Assembly: GCF_900166635.1 (NCBI RefSeq)
Contig: NZ_LT800497.1
Coordinates: forward strand, 2,962,344 to 3,026,343
DNA from: Oceanobacillus timonensis
Lineage (GTDB): Bacteria; Bacillota; Bacilli; Bacillales; Amphibacillaceae
Direction of reading: 5' to 3'
DNA: 64,000 nt
Part shown: positions 1-8,154 of the stretch, in pieces
How the letters are laid out: every line of letters begins with the position of its first letter
How positions within the stretch are numbered: the stretch's first letter is position 1
Made by a program: the position numbers and the translations under genes
Notes under the pieces: model-generated
Databases searched by the model: none
Seen by the model: only the letters and a program-made list of their open reading frames with translations
Told to the model about the DNA's origin: nothing

Positions 1-18
1 AATCGTTACATCAGGCAT
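1..18 (-). CDS. 5' end of a gene cut by the window edge
   Basis: An ATG on the minus strand (codon at 18-16) is preceded at nine bases by a strong Shine-Dalgarno, GGAGGGG (28-34). The reading frame gives only MPDVTI before the window ends. The family cannot be named from six residues. The ribosome site and the lack of any other gene up to 317 support a real start transcribed leftward. Confidence 0.45.
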
Positions 19-316
19 CAATATAATCCCCTCCGCATATTATCATTCTTTATATAATATTATCGCTCCAAGCGCAAAAATGCAAATTTAACTTAAGTAT
101 TCTGTTAAATTTACATTGCTTATTCTTTTTTATAACAGATGGATTTTGACACATGTTATCGTTATCAACCGAAATAAAATAGATGAAAGTCATCTCGAAC
201 TTTGCTATTCTTGTAATTGGAAGTATGTGCAAACTGTATTTAAGAAGCAAGCGCTTCCGTATATTAGCTTGTAGTACTTGTATATAATTGAAATGAACTT
301 AGGGGGATAAAATAAG

Positions 317-763
317 ATGATTGTCATGATTAAAGGAAACGTAGGATATCCGATCACGCTTGATCCGACTGTATGGATTTTCGATGATCGAAAAGTGGAA
401 CTGGAGCATGCTTTTATTGAAAAAGAAGAAGGAGAGACAAGCACATCCATTTTTCATAAGCCGCCGGTAAATCGGAGCATCTCCAAGATGGAAGGAGAAG
501 AATATTTAAAAAATAGTTATGTGATTCCATTACATGATTTTCTGAACAACGCAGAACCAAAAAAGGACGCCCGGGAAATAGAATTTATTAAAAGCAGTGG
601 TGAAAATGAAAAAATATCATTAGAAGATGCCAAAAACGGCTATTTGCTTTTTTCATTGGAAGGCAAGCCGCTTTTTGAAGATGGTCCAGTTCATTTTTAC
701 GATAAGGACGGATCTAATAAAGATAATCCGATTAAATTTATTAAAGAAATTCATGTTCATTAA
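317..763 (+). CDS. YlaL-like conserved protein, function unknown
   Basis: A 148-residue soluble, acidic protein with no signal peptide or membrane segment. The N-terminal block (KGNVGYPITLDPTVWIFDDR, about residues 6-25) looks like a small Bacillaceae family that I associate with YlaL. Some homologues are, as I recall, labelled peptidyl-prolyl isomerase, for which I see no motif. The assignment leans on synteny, since YlaI, YlaH and YlaF relatives follow. The ATG at 317 has AGGGGG about ten bases upstream; an in-frame ATG nine bases on is a weaker alternative. It is monocistronic and ends at a strong hairpin terminator. Confidence 0.6.
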   Translation: MIVMIKGNVGYPITLDPTVWIFDDRKVELEHAFIEKEEGETSTSIFHKPPVNRSISKMEGEEYLKNSYVIPLHDFLNNAEPKKDAREIEFIKSSGENEKISLEDAKNGYLLFSLEGKPLFEDGPVHFYDKDGSNKDNPIKFIKEIHVH

Positions 764-773
764 TTATCAACAA

Positions 774-823
774 AGTCCGCTTGCCGTATGTTTCATACAA
801 ATTAGCAAGCGGACTCCTTTTTA
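774..823 (+). terminator. Rho-independent terminator
   Basis: Arms AGTCCGCTTGC (774-784) and GCAAGCGGACT (805-815) pair perfectly and are followed by CCTTTTT. The loop itself contains a small GTATG/CATAC stem. It ends the YlaL-like gene and reaches the stop of the convergent gene at 821. Confidence 0.85.
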
Positions 824-1099
824 TTTATTTTCATTTTTCCGAGACAGATGATTCATTTCATCCTTTTTTTCATTATAATATTGTACTCCAAATTGAGATC
901 CTTCAGAAACCATTTTAGCGTTTTCAAGCTGGTCCAATTCGTCTTCTTCAAATTGATCAGGTTTTCCTGCATTTTCAAAAACCCGCAATGTTTCAGTGGC
1001 CGAGTTTTCTTTTTTCCGTTTTTTTCTATCGGACAATAATACTCCGGCGACTCCTGCTCCTACTGCACCTAACGCTGATACAACATATCTTTTTTTCAT
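821..1099 (-). CDS. small membrane-anchored protein, unknown
   Basis: A 92-residue protein. Residues 5-22 are a Gly/Ala/Val-rich hydrophobic segment (VVSALGAVGAGVAGVLL) followed by a strongly basic stop-transfer patch (DRKKRKK). The rest is hydrophilic and acidic. This predicts one N-terminal membrane helix with a cytoplasmic tail, like YtxH-type small proteins, but I do not recognise the family. The start is backed by AAAGGATG a few bases upstream. It converges on the YlaL-like gene and shares its terminator region. Confidence 0.6.
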   Translation of the reverse strand: MKKRYVVSALGAVGAGVAGVLLSDRKKRKKENSATETLRVFENAGKPDQFEEDELDQLENAKMVSEGSQFGVQYYNEKKDEMNHLSRKNENK

Positions 1100-1263
1100 C
1101 CTATCATCCTTTCAAACAATCAGACATTTCTTTCATCTTTAATCTTATCATTCCCGCTTCTCAGGATTTCAAACTTTGATAATTTATTTCGGATGAAAAA
1201 ATATGCTATACTATATTTATAAAAGGTATTGTTTCATTATTTTTACCGAATTGAGGTGGAAAC

Positions 1264-1467
1264 ATGCAGGTTAAATGTACCATTTGTGATAAAGTGGAAG
1301 AAATAGACAAAGATTCACTGCATGCGAAAAGGTTACGTAACCGCAGAAAAAATATTCATTTATGTACCCCATGCTATAAACGCATTGAAGAGAATACGAA
1401 AAAAAGGCTGGCAACAGGAAATTTCCGCTTCTATCAAGAAGATAAGAAAGTAGATGACTACTTGTAA
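1264..1467 (+). CDS. ylaI: YlaI-like zinc-finger protein (DUF2197)
   Basis: A 67-residue basic protein with two CxxC pairs, C5-x2-C8 (CTIC) and C34-x2-C37 (CTPC), joined by an Arg/Lys-rich stretch (HAKRLRNRRKN). This is the treble-clef-like zinc-binding pattern of DUF2197/YlaI. The molecular role is unknown. The start has GAGGTGG spaced seven bases from the ATG. Neighbours are the other Yla genes, but here ylaH points the opposite way, so the two share a bidirectional terminator rather than an operon. Confidence 0.8.
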   Translation: MQVKCTICDKVEEIDKDSLHAKRLRNRRKNIHLCTPCYKRIEENTKKRLATGNFRFYQEDKKVDDYL

Positions 1468-1490
1468 GCAGCTTTTCTTTATTTCATATA

Positions 1491-1529
1491 AAAAGCAGGA
1501 ACCCGTATAGAAGTTCCTGCTTTTTTATT
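1491..1529. terminator. bidirectional terminator between ylaI and ylaH
   Basis: Arms AAAAGCAGGAAC (1491-1502) and GTTCCTGCTTTT (1513-1524) pair perfectly around a ten-base loop. A T-run on the plus strand and the matching A-run allow use in both directions. Confidence 0.85.
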
Positions 1530-1553
1530 TTGCCATGTAATCCGTATCCAATT

Positions 1554-1862
1554 TTATACGTTCTCTTCCTTTACCTCTTTACGATGTTTTCGTTCACGAT
1601 GTAATCGAAAACGATAAATGCCCAAAACTAAAATAATAACAATTAAACACTCAATCGTCGGCATCTGCATAACCGTTGAAAAAATGGTTATAACAAATGT
1701 GCCAATCATTAATAATATGTACACAATAATATTTTTCCCAATCGGGAGCTTCTTAGCAAACCCAAGCTGATAAGCGATTGCTAAAAGAATCAGGTTCATT
1801 ACATAAAAAATCCAGAAAATATTATCTGTTCCATTTACTTCAAAGACATAATCAAATACCAT
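1554..1862 (-). CDS. ylaH: YlaH-like membrane protein
   Basis: A 102-residue protein with three hydrophobic spans, roughly residues 14-32 (FWIFYVMNLILLAIAYQLG), 44-62 and 68-84. It ends in a charged tail rich in Arg/Lys/Glu. This matches the size and profile of YlaH. Its function is not established. The ATG follows AAGGTGG at a workable spacing. In B. subtilis, as I recall, typA (bipA) lies between ylaF and ylaH; here only a short divergent intergenic region separates them. Confidence 0.75.
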   Translation of the reverse strand: MVFDYVFEVNGTDNIFWIFYVMNLILLAIAYQLGFAKKLPIGKNIIVYILLMIGTFVITIFSTVMQMPTIECLIVIILVLGIYRFRLHRERKHRKEVKEENV

Positions 1863-2017
1863 CGTTTACATGCCACCTTATCTATGCGCTTCCTTTATCA
1901 TACTAAAAGTGCTTTCATATGACTAGAGAAAAATGAAAAATTATATGTATGTTTTTTGAAGTTCATGGTTATATGCTTTATACTATTTTGTGGACAGATA
2001 GCAAAGGCGGTTGAAAA

Positions 2018-2191
2018 ATGAAGAAATTAGATATTCCAATGCTATTATTAGCATGTCTTGTCGTATTGTTATTTATTTTAGTTGCATTAGCGATTGCTTT
2101 ACGAAGTGTATGGGCTATCATTTTATGCATTATTCTTGCATTCGCAGTCTTCGGATACGGCATATCCAAAAAGAAAAAAAGGAAGGGATAA
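2018..2191 (+). CDS. ylaF: YlaF-like small membrane protein (DUF5325)
   Basis: A 57-residue ORF from the ATG at 2018, with AAAGGCGG ending seven bases upstream. It begins MKKLDIPMLLLACLVVLLFI and ends with a basic tail (SKKKKRKG). Two hydrophobic helices span about residues 8-28 and 32-49. The size, the two-helix hairpin and the basic end fit YlaF. The role is unknown. It runs into the convergent yktC with no spacer: its stop ends at 2191 and the yktC stop begins at 2192. Confidence 0.7.
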   Translation: MKKLDIPMLLLACLVVLLFILVALAIALRSVWAIILCIILAFAVFGYGISKKKKRKG

Positions 2192-2210
2192 TTACTTCCT
2201 TCCTTCCTTT
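2178..2210 (-). terminator. terminator of yktC, lying across the ylaF 3' end
   Basis: Arms AAAGGAAGG (2178-2186) and CCTTCCTTT (2202-2210). The T-run (TTTTTTTCTTTTT) lies on the minus strand, so it should end yktC transcripts. The hairpin covers both stop codons. Confidence 0.65.
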
Positions 2211-2998
2211 AAAAATTCGATAATATAGTCGTGTATTGCAGGATTGGCTACGACAGCAGGTGACCTTTCCAGCGGATTCCACGGATTCCCGTCAACGTCA
2301 CCGGCAACTCCGCCAACTTCTGTATTCAATATAATTCCACCTGCCACATCCCACGGCGCAAGACTTAATGCCAGGTAAGCGTCTTGTATGCCTTCCGCAA
2401 CATGCGCCAGTTCTAATGCTGCAGATCCGATAGTCCGTGTGCCTCTTACTGTACGCACAAATTTTTGCATCACGGGATAATCCACTACCTTATTATCGCA
2501 CAACCAAAAGTGATTCATCCCGACAATGGCTTCTTTGATTTTTTTCTCCTTATCCAGCGGAGCTAACCGGCTATCATTTTTAAAAGCACCTTCTCCACGC
2601 TTAGCATGGTATAAAATATCATCCATGACGTCATAAACAAACCCGATTTCACCTACGCCATTATGTAAAATACCAATAGATATAGCAAATGTTCGTTTTT
2701 GATGGACAAAGTTCATCGTACCGTCAATCGGATCAATAATCCATATGGTTCCGTCAACATGGGATAAGGTATCTCCAAATCCTTCTTCACCAATAATGTG
2801 GTGTTTCGGGTAACGGTGATGAATACGATCTACAAAGAACTTTTCCGTCTGTTTATCCAGTATCGTTACCAAGTCGTTCGGATTGGATTTTGTTTCAATA
2901 TCTAAAGGTTCATTCATGTGCCCGCGAATTTGGGCGCCTGCTTCGTATATCCATTGTTTTGCTGTTTCATAAATTTCCTGTCTTTGTTGCTGATCCAT
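2192..2998 (-). CDS. yktC: inositol-monophosphatase family protein YktC
   Basis: A 268-residue Mg2+-dependent phosphatase of the IMPase/FIG superfamily. Visible motifs are the metal-binding GEE (70-72), DPIDGTMNF (89-97) and the C-terminal WDVAGG near residue 210, all intact, so it should be active. Likely substrates are inositol phosphates or other small sugar phosphates; the sequence does not decide between them. It has no signal peptide and should be cytoplasmic. The gene sits next to YkzI- and YktB-type genes as in B. subtilis. Confidence 0.9.
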   Translation of the reverse strand: MDQQQRQEIYETAKQWIYEAGAQIRGHMNEPLDIETKSNPNDLVTILDKQTEKFFVDRIHHRYPKHHIIGEEGFGDTLSHVDGTIWIIDPIDGTMNFVHQKRTFAISIGILHNGVGEIGFVYDVMDDILYHAKRGEGAFKNDSRLAPLDKEKKIKEAIVGMNHFWLCDNKVVDYPVMQKFVRTVRGTRTIGSAALELAHVAEGIQDAYLALSLAPWDVAGGIILNTEVGGVAGDVDGNPWNPLERSPAVVANPAIHDYIIEFLKEGRK

Positions 2999-3116
2999 TA
3001 TACATCGCCTCCCAAAAGTGCAATTACACTTATTTTATCAGACTGCTCTCTATTAAACCAATCCCAGCCATTCCATTCTTAAGTGAAAGGCGCCTGCTTC
3101 ATATAATCAACAAATA

Positions 3117-3166
3117 ACCCTAATATGCACTTTCTCATCAAGAAAGCTGCTATATATTAGGGTAGG
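3117..3166 (-). terminator. terminator downstream of ykzI
   Basis: Long interrupted hairpin: ACCCTAATAT at the left pairs with ATATTAGGGT at the right, with an inner CTTTCT/AGAAAG stem. On the minus strand it is followed by TTATTTGTT. Confidence 0.65.
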
Positions 3167-3177
3167 CGAGATGGATG

Positions 3178-3366
3178 TTAATCCATAAGATTCATCCACT
3201 GTTCACTGAGCTGTTTTAATTTCTCTTTTGATTTAATGATTTGTACCGTATCTTTTTCCTGCAACGCATCGTATAATGTTGCCAATTCATAATCAATCTC
3301 TAATTTAATGACAGGGAGACGTTCTTCTGCTTCTTTCCGTCGGAGAGCTTCCATCACATATTTCAT
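3178..3366 (-). CDS. ykzI: YkzI-like small helical protein
   Basis: A 62-residue charged protein beginning MKYVMEALRRKEAEERLPVI, predicted helical throughout. The ATG at 3366 is preferred over the longer frame from 3393 because AAGGAGTGATAGG lies directly before it and the resulting length matches what I recall for YkzI. Function unknown. It is followed by yktC on the same strand after a terminator. The upstream side is now occupied by an IS element, which probably separates it from its ancestral neighbour yktB. Confidence 0.7.
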   Translation of the reverse strand: MKYVMEALRRKEAEERLPVIKLEIDYELATLYDALQEKDTVQIIKSKEKLKQLSEQWMNLMD

Positions 3367-3564
3367 CCTATCACTCCTTATGAGAGGGGTCATTTTCCAA
3401 CTGCGAGCCGATTGTTATTTTCGTTTCATGTATGTGTTATATATTATGATTTACCGGATGAATTGTTCACCCTGAACAATAAATTTGGTTTATTGTTACC
3501 ACTCTATTCCCCTTAATCATCAAATTAAAACCTTTTCTTATTTGAATGAATTTCATAATTGCTC

Positions 3565-3615
3565 TTTTTAAAAATACAAAGACGAACCGAATTTTCGAAA
3601 GTGTATTTTTAAAAA
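3565..3615. terminator. AT-rich hairpin after the transposase gene
   Basis: A perfect 14-bp inverted repeat, TTTTTAAAAATACA (3565-3578) and TGTATTTTTAAAAA (3602-3615), lies just after the transposase stop. It may end transposase transcription or block transcripts entering from the flank. Confidence 0.5.
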
Positions 3616-3620
3616 CAAAA

Positions 3621-4982
3621 TTATGCAGTTTGTTGTTGTTGAATAAGCTCAGCTTGGATGCGATCCGCAGCTAATTTGGAAGCATTATAAATCAAAGCGA
3701 CCATATCAAAATGGACTTTCGCACGCTTTCCAGTACGATAACGAACATTGTTTAGCTGATAGAACTCTTTCAGATAAGCATTGACACGTTCTACTGCTGT
3801 CCGTTGTTTAAAAATCTTTTTCCAAGCTCTTGATCCGCGTGCAGGCGCAGTATAACGTCTTAAATCCGTAGTTATCTTGACTTTATACACTTTTTGACAG
3901 ATACCTTCGTTCGCAAGTGGGCAGTCGCTGCATTCCTTTGGTCTGGTATATTTCAATGTTTCGTATTTTGGATCAAAGCTATCATATTTATAGGAATGTT
4001 CTCGAAAACAGGTTGGGGCAAAATTCTTATCAAACCCAATCATTTCGCCTTCATTGCGCTTATTATAGGCAATGACAGACTGTTGTCCCATGCGATGAAT
4101 CTGTTCATAAATCGGCTCGAAATCGTAACCAGCATCTAGCGTATTATAATGAACAGTGGTAAGAGGAAGGCGCTGGTCCGTTCCCTTTAATAAGGCGATA
4201 GCGGCTTTTCCATCATTTAAGCTGCCAGATGAAAACAAGGATTGTAGAATATACTGGCTTGATGTACCAACTGCGAGATGTCCTTTGTAGCCAAACCAGT
4301 ATTCATTTTTACCGTCTGCATTCTTTTTCACACCCCATTTGGGGGCTAGTGGTACTTCTGCACGCAAGATGTCTAACGGAACGTCTAACTGTGCTTCGAT
4401 TTTCTTTTCATACAATGGCAGGTTTGCTTCCTTTTCTGCTTGTTCTTGAAGGTACTGTTCGCGTTCTTCTTTGGATTTACGCCCACGCTTTTTGGGCGCA
4501 GCTTCCGGTTTTTCTTCTTTTTGAACGGGTGCCTTATCTCGTGCTTCAAAATGGGTGGCATCAATGGCAATGACTTCATCGGCAATAAACCCTTCTGTGA
4601 CAGCTGCCAGCGTTACGCTTTCGAAGGATTTTTCTAAAATATCTGATTCACTCAGTTTCGTTACGAGACGAGAATACGCAGCTTCTGATGGAATAGCGTC
4701 GGAAACCAGAAATCCGCAGTTCATTTTAAAGATAAAGTCATCATTGAGACGCTTGATTAAGTCTTTGATCGTTGGGATGCGTTCGATGTAGCGAATAAAA
4801 AAGGAAATAATCATCCCTGCATAATTTAGCTCAACAGGCGCTCCCAGCCGGGATTTCTTATTAATCGCATGATAAATAAGATCCAGATCAATCGCTGAAA
4901 TAATCGCTTCATATTTTTGGGTAGGTTCCATGTCATATAATTCTTGGATGCCAAATAGGCTCGGTTGTCGTATAATGGTCAT
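3621..4982 (-). CDS. IS1182-type DDE transposase
   Basis: A 453-residue transposase that looks intact. An N-terminal DUF772-like domain (about 15-125) precedes the catalytic core. The first Asp sits in AIDATHFEA (D141), the second in TLDAGYD (D283/D287) and the Glu in RTAVERV (E398), the expected DDE triad. A basic insert with KKRGRKSK (about 164-171) and a Cys cluster CSDCP...C (351, 354, 362) are typical of the IS1182/IS5-like group. The gene ends in a Gln run. The start is preceded by GGAGGAG, which is also part of a hairpin with upstream IS sequence. Confidence 0.9.
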   Translation of the reverse strand: MTIIRQPSLFGIQELYDMEPTQKYEAIISAIDLDLIYHAINKKSRLGAPVELNYAGMIISFFIRYIERIPTIKDLIKRLNDDFIFKMNCGFLVSDAIPSEAAYSRLVTKLSESDILEKSFESVTLAAVTEGFIADEVIAIDATHFEARDKAPVQKEEKPEAAPKKRGRKSKEEREQYLQEQAEKEANLPLYEKKIEAQLDVPLDILRAEVPLAPKWGVKKNADGKNEYWFGYKGHLAVGTSSQYILQSLFSSGSLNDGKAAIALLKGTDQRLPLTTVHYNTLDAGYDFEPIYEQIHRMGQQSVIAYNKRNEGEMIGFDKNFAPTCFREHSYKYDSFDPKYETLKYTRPKECSDCPLANEGICQKVYKVKITTDLRRYTAPARGSRAWKKIFKQRTAVERVNAYLKEFYQLNNVRYRTGKRAKVHFDMVALIYNASKLAADRIQAELIQQQQTA

Positions 4983-5056
4983 AAGAAGTACTCCTCCAGT
5001 CTTTTTATGGTTTTCTTGTCAACTACCATTATACAAGATTTGGGGAGGTACTTCTT
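4983..5056 (-). promoter_or_regulatory. hairpin that can hide the transposase ribosome site
   Basis: In a minus-strand transcript, AAGAAGTACCTCCCC (5056-5042) is complementary to GGAGGAGTACTTCTT (4997-4983): eight perfect pairs, then mostly paired bases through the Shine-Dalgarno just before the ATG. Only transcripts starting upstream of 5056 would carry both arms. A TATAAT within the 44-base loop (about 5029-5034, minus strand) could give a shorter transcript lacking the upstream arm. Confidence 0.55.
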
Positions 5057-5206
5057 TTTTCATGTCCTGAACTCATTGGGGCACAAGGGATAAGAATTAT
5101 GAAATTCATTCATTTGTAAAAAGATCGGCTTTTTCCATTTTCTGCTCTGGCTTGACTTCTTTGTACAGATAAAGAATAATAATTTATATTAGCAATAGGA
5201 TTTACA

Positions 5207-5851
5207 ATGAAAGAAAGGATGACATTTGTGGAATTACGTCACTTTACAAAAGAAGATTTTCAAACGTTTACCATTGATGGTTTAGATGAACGTATGGAAG
5301 CTATACAGAAAAGAATCCAGCCAAAATTTCAAGCAATAGGTGAAGAACTTGTCTCCTATTTGTCAGAGAAAACAGATCAGGAGCTTTATTTACATATTGC
5401 GAGACACGCACGCAGAAGTGTTCATCCGCCTAATGACACATGGTTGGCAATTGCAGATAATAAAAGAGGATATAAAAAGCATCCCCATTTCCAAGTTGGA
5501 TTATTTGATGATCATTTATTTATTTGGCTGGCACTTATTTATGAATTACCGAACAAACAAAAAATTGCAGAAAGCTATTTAGATCATTTTGAGGAAATCA
5601 AAAAGCTTCCTGCATCATTTGTTGTTTCATTAGACCATACAAAAAAAGATGCGGTTTCCTTAGAAGCGTTATCTGAAAAGGATTTAGAACGTTTTCGGGA
5701 CGTGAAAAAAGCAGAATTTTTAATTGGCAGGCATTTATCCTATGATGATCCCATTTTACAAAATGATAAAGAATTATTTGCCACCATTACGGAAACATAT
5801 GAACAGCTGCTCCCGCTTTATCAATTAGCAATTGACAGTCGAGATGCATAA
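5207..5851 (+). CDS. yktB: YktB-like protein (DUF1054/UPF0637)
   Basis: A 214-residue soluble protein whose FTIDGLDERMEAIQKRIQPK block (about 21-40) and central HPHFQVGLFDDHLFIWLALI block are characteristic of the YktB/DUF1054 family. Function unknown. The start is uncertain: the ATG at 5207 has TAGGA seven bases upstream, while a GTG at 5228 (VELRHFTKEDF) follows GAAAGGATG at a good spacing and would give a protein seven residues shorter. The gene lies about 95 bases from the proposed IS end, so its promoter may have been altered by the insertion. Confidence 0.85.
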   Translation: MKERMTFVELRHFTKEDFQTFTIDGLDERMEAIQKRIQPKFQAIGEELVSYLSEKTDQELYLHIARHARRSVHPPNDTWLAIADNKRGYKKHPHFQVGLFDDHLFIWLALIYELPNKQKIAESYLDHFEEIKKLPASFVVSLDHTKKDAVSLEALSEKDLERFRDVKKAEFLIGRHLSYDDPILQNDKELFATITETYEQLLPLYQLAIDSRDA

Positions 5852-5854
5852 GTA

Positions 5855-5897
5855 AATACACCCCCTTAAGCAATTTTCATGCTTAAGGGGGTGTATT
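5855..5897. terminator. bidirectional terminator between yktB and yktA
   Basis: A perfect 17-bp stem, AATACACCCCCTTAAGC (5855-5871) with its complement at 5881-5897, around a nine-base loop. It reaches the stop codon of the convergent gene yktA. Confidence 0.9.
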
Positions 5898-6166
5898 TAT
5901 TTCATGGAAATCAGCGTTTCATCAGACTCTCTTGCTTTTTTCACAACATGGTAGCTGGAATATCCGGAAGACCGCTTAAATTCTTCAAATATTTGTTTTT
6001 CCTCGCTTTTTGACGGAACAATCTCTTTGAAACGGCGATATAAAGAAAGTAGGTCTTCTCGTCTTACACCTTTTTCATATGCCTGTTCGATTAATGAGAA
6101 AAAATTAACGACATCAATAATTTCATTCGTCGACCATGTCTCATCCATGGGATATGCATAATTCAT
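5897..6166 (-). CDS. yktA: YktA family protein (UPF0223)
   Basis: An 89-residue cytoplasmic protein beginning [20 protein letters not shown]. It has the size and N-terminal motif of the UPF0223 family; structure is likely all-helical and function is unknown. Its ATG overlaps the stop of the upstream flavoprotein gene by four bases (ATGA), and AGAGGTG precedes it inside that gene. The two are therefore almost certainly translationally coupled in one transcript. Confidence 0.85.
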   Translation of the reverse strand: MNYAYPMDETWSTNEIIDVVNFFSLIEQAYEKGVRREDLLSLYRRFKEIVPSKSEEKQIFEEFKRSSGYSSYHVVKKARESDETLISMK

Positions 6167-7131
6167 TTTGACACCTCTTTATTCCATTTTTCTTTCACCT
6201 GATCCGCTTCCTGTATGATGGTATCTATTACTTCCTTCACACTCAAAATTTGATGAATACGGCTTGCCCCTTGACCGGCCCAACCGAAACCTGCTGTCGT
6301 TTCACCGGTAGCGATATATTTTTGATTTACCTCTCCACTAATATAATTCTTTAACTGCTCATAATTATTCTCGTACTTGTTTTCAAGGGATAAAATATTT
6401 TCTGTAAAAGGGGTTCTGAGAGCTCTTGCCGGGGTACCTAAGGATCGTTTAATAACAACGGTATCTCCTTCTCCCGCAGCCACTATCGCTTTTTTATAAT
6501 TTATATGCGCCTGAACTTCCTTTGTTGCAATAAACCTTGTCCCCATTTCAATCCCTTCTGCTCCAAGCGCAAGTGCAGCCATCAGCCCTCTTCCATCAAC
6601 GATACCGCCGGATGCAATAACAGGAATATCAAGTTCATCTGCGACTTGTGGAGCTAGAACAATGGTGCCGGTGTCACTTCTTCCTAAGTGGCCCCCGCCT
6701 TCCTGTCCGACAACCATCACAGCATCCGCACCTAATTCTTGTGCTTTCACTGCCTGTCTGACAGATGCAACCAATACAAGTTTTTTGATAGGGTGGTCTT
6801 TTAACATATTTAATACACCGGCAGGATTTCCACCTGTAACGGAAACAACAGGTACTTGCTCTTCTATAGCGACTTTTACCATATGGTCATACTTTCTGCC
6901 GTGCTGACCAATAGCAAAGTTTACACCGAATGGCCGGTCTGTTAACTGTTTTACCTTTTGTATTTCTTTCTGCAGATTTTCAGGAGAGGCCAGGCTCATT
7001 GCCGTAACCTGTCCCAGTCCTCCCGCATTGCTCACTGCCGCAGCCAAATCAGCATATGCCAAGTATGCCAATCCACCTTGAATAATTGGATATTTTATAT
7101 TTAACAGCTTGGTTATCCTTGTTTGATACAC
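6163..7131 (-). CDS. nitronate monooxygenase / FabK-like flavoprotein
   Basis: A 322-residue FMN-dependent TIM-barrel enzyme of the nitronate monooxygenase/2-nitropropane dioxygenase superfamily. Motifs are IIQGGLAY (16-23), the Gly-rich EGGGHLG (144-150) with the candidate active-site His148, and the phosphate-binding IASGGI and [13 protein letters not shown] segments. FabK-type enoyl-ACP reductases share the same fold, so the substrate is not settled. The start is a GTG with GGTGGAGGG seven bases upstream. It overlaps yktA by four bases and is probably its operon partner. Confidence 0.85.
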   Translation of the reverse strand: MYQTRITKLLNIKYPIIQGGLAYLAYADLAAAVSNAGGLGQVTAMSLASPENLQKEIQKVKQLTDRPFGVNFAIGQHGRKYDHMVKVAIEEQVPVVSVTGGNPAGVLNMLKDHPIKKLVLVASVRQAVKAQELGADAVMVVGQEGGGHLGRSDTGTIVLAPQVADELDIPVIASGGIVDGRGLMAALALGAEGIEMGTRFIATKEVQAHINYKKAIVAAGEGDTVVIKRSLGTPARALRTPFTENILSLENKYENNYEQLKNYISGEVNQKYIATGETTAGFGWAGQGASRIHQILSVKEVIDTIIQEADQVKEKWNKEVSK

Positions 7132-7151
7132 GCTTTTCCCTCCACCTGACT

Positions 7152-8039
7152 CTATTCTGATGTTTCAATTAAGTTGGGATCCGCTATCTCATAACCTTGA
7201 TCTCTCAGACCATCAATAACATCCCCTAAAGCTTCATTCGTCCATTCACGATCGTGCATAAGCAAATTCGAACCTGCATGAAGCAATGATTGATCCTCAC
7301 CTATTTCAGGCGCTTCTCCTGAAATCAGAGCTTCTTTTAATTTGTCCGCATCTTCATAAGGCTCAAAATAATCAAAGCCGTATGTCCAATTCATTAAAAC
7401 CATTCCTTCATCTTTGACGACCTCACGTGAATGATCGGAATTAGCGCCATGCGGTGCACGGAAAAATTCAGGACGTTCTCCAATAATATCTTCAATTTTA
7501 TCGTTTAGACTGACAATCTCCTCTGTCTGTTCATCCTCAGGGATATCTGGAATAACAGGATGAGAATATGTATGATTACCAATTGGAAATCCCATGTCAT
7601 GAATAGCTTTTAATTCTTCTTGCCCTTCCTCATCTTCAATGAAGTGGCCATTGACAAAGAAAATTGCTTTCGCATCCTTTTCCTGCAATGTTTCAGCCAT
7701 TTCCATCGCATACTCATCCGGCGCATCATCAATAGTGAGAAGGACAACATCTTCATCCGCGTCATCAATAGGATGGATAGAAGCTGTTTCTTCATCAATA
7801 TAATAAATCGGTTCTTGATTTTCTGCGCTCTCCTCCTCACTTCCTTCTTCCGCTTCTTCTTCATTTGTTCCGTCTTCATCAGAGCTTTCATTTTCTTGGC
7901 TCTCTGAATCATTTTCTGTTTCTTCTGTTTCATCCTCTGATTGTTCCGCACTGCTCTCTTCGTTATTATTTGAGCTGCACGCTGCCACCATGCCGAACAT
8001 CAAAAACAATACGACAATAAGTACATTTTTTCGTGACAT
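7152..8039 (-). CDS. polysaccharide deacetylase lipoprotein
   Basis: A 295-residue exported lipoprotein. The signal peptide ends in VAAC (lipid Cys21). A very acidic Glu/Ser/Asp linker runs to about residue 77, then a NodB-type carbohydrate esterase 4 domain begins. The metal His pair is in HTYSH (156 and 160), and RAPHGAN follows near 195. The first motif reads TIDDAPD (102-108) in place of the usual TFDDG, so the catalytic Asp and metal Asp are kept but the context is altered. It probably acts on peptidoglycan or another wall polymer at the outer membrane face. GGGGAGG precedes the ATG. Confidence 0.85.
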   Translation of the reverse strand: MSRKNVLIVVLFLMFGMVAACSSNNNEESSAEQSEDETEETENDSESQENESSDEDGTNEEEAEEGSEEESAENQEPIYYIDEETASIHPIDDADEDVVLLTIDDAPDEYAMEMAETLQEKDAKAIFFVNGHFIEDEEGQEELKAIHDMGFPIGNHTYSHPVIPDIPEDEQTEEIVSLNDKIEDIIGERPEFFRAPHGANSDHSREVVKDEGMVLMNWTYGFDYFEPYEDADKLKEALISGEAPEIGEDQSLLHAGSNLLMHDREWTNEALGDVIDGLRDQGYEIADPNLIETSE

Positions 8040-8154
8040 GTTATCAAAAACCTCCCCTATTTATTACTAAATTCTGATTTAATTATAGGTTAGTTTTTTA
8101 TAATGGGCAACCAGTGTATGACGATTGTGTTTTTTAAGAAAAAAGTCGAAACAT

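Larger units (their letters stand above)
3543..5112 (-). mobile_element. IS1182-like insertion sequence
   Basis: A single-transposase element between ykzI and yktB, two genes that are neighbours in B. subtilis. Proposed ends are an exact 18-bp inverted repeat, TGAATGAATTTCATAATT at 3543-3560 and its complement at 5095-5112. They lie 60-115 bases outside the transposase and give about 1.57 kb, normal for this family. No clear target duplication is visible next to these ends (TT on both sides at most). The 18-bp arms could instead be a host hairpin into which the element jumped, in which case the true ends lie slightly inside. Confidence 0.6.

Noticed and set aside
3543..5112. IS read as carrying a passenger gene (114-codon plus-strand frame at 4229)
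   Set aside because: The frame is antisense to the transposase catalytic region and has no start signal.
7610..7951. 113-codon Lys/Met/Arg-rich frame inside the deacetylase gene
   Set aside because: It is the acidic linker read in another frame; no start site.
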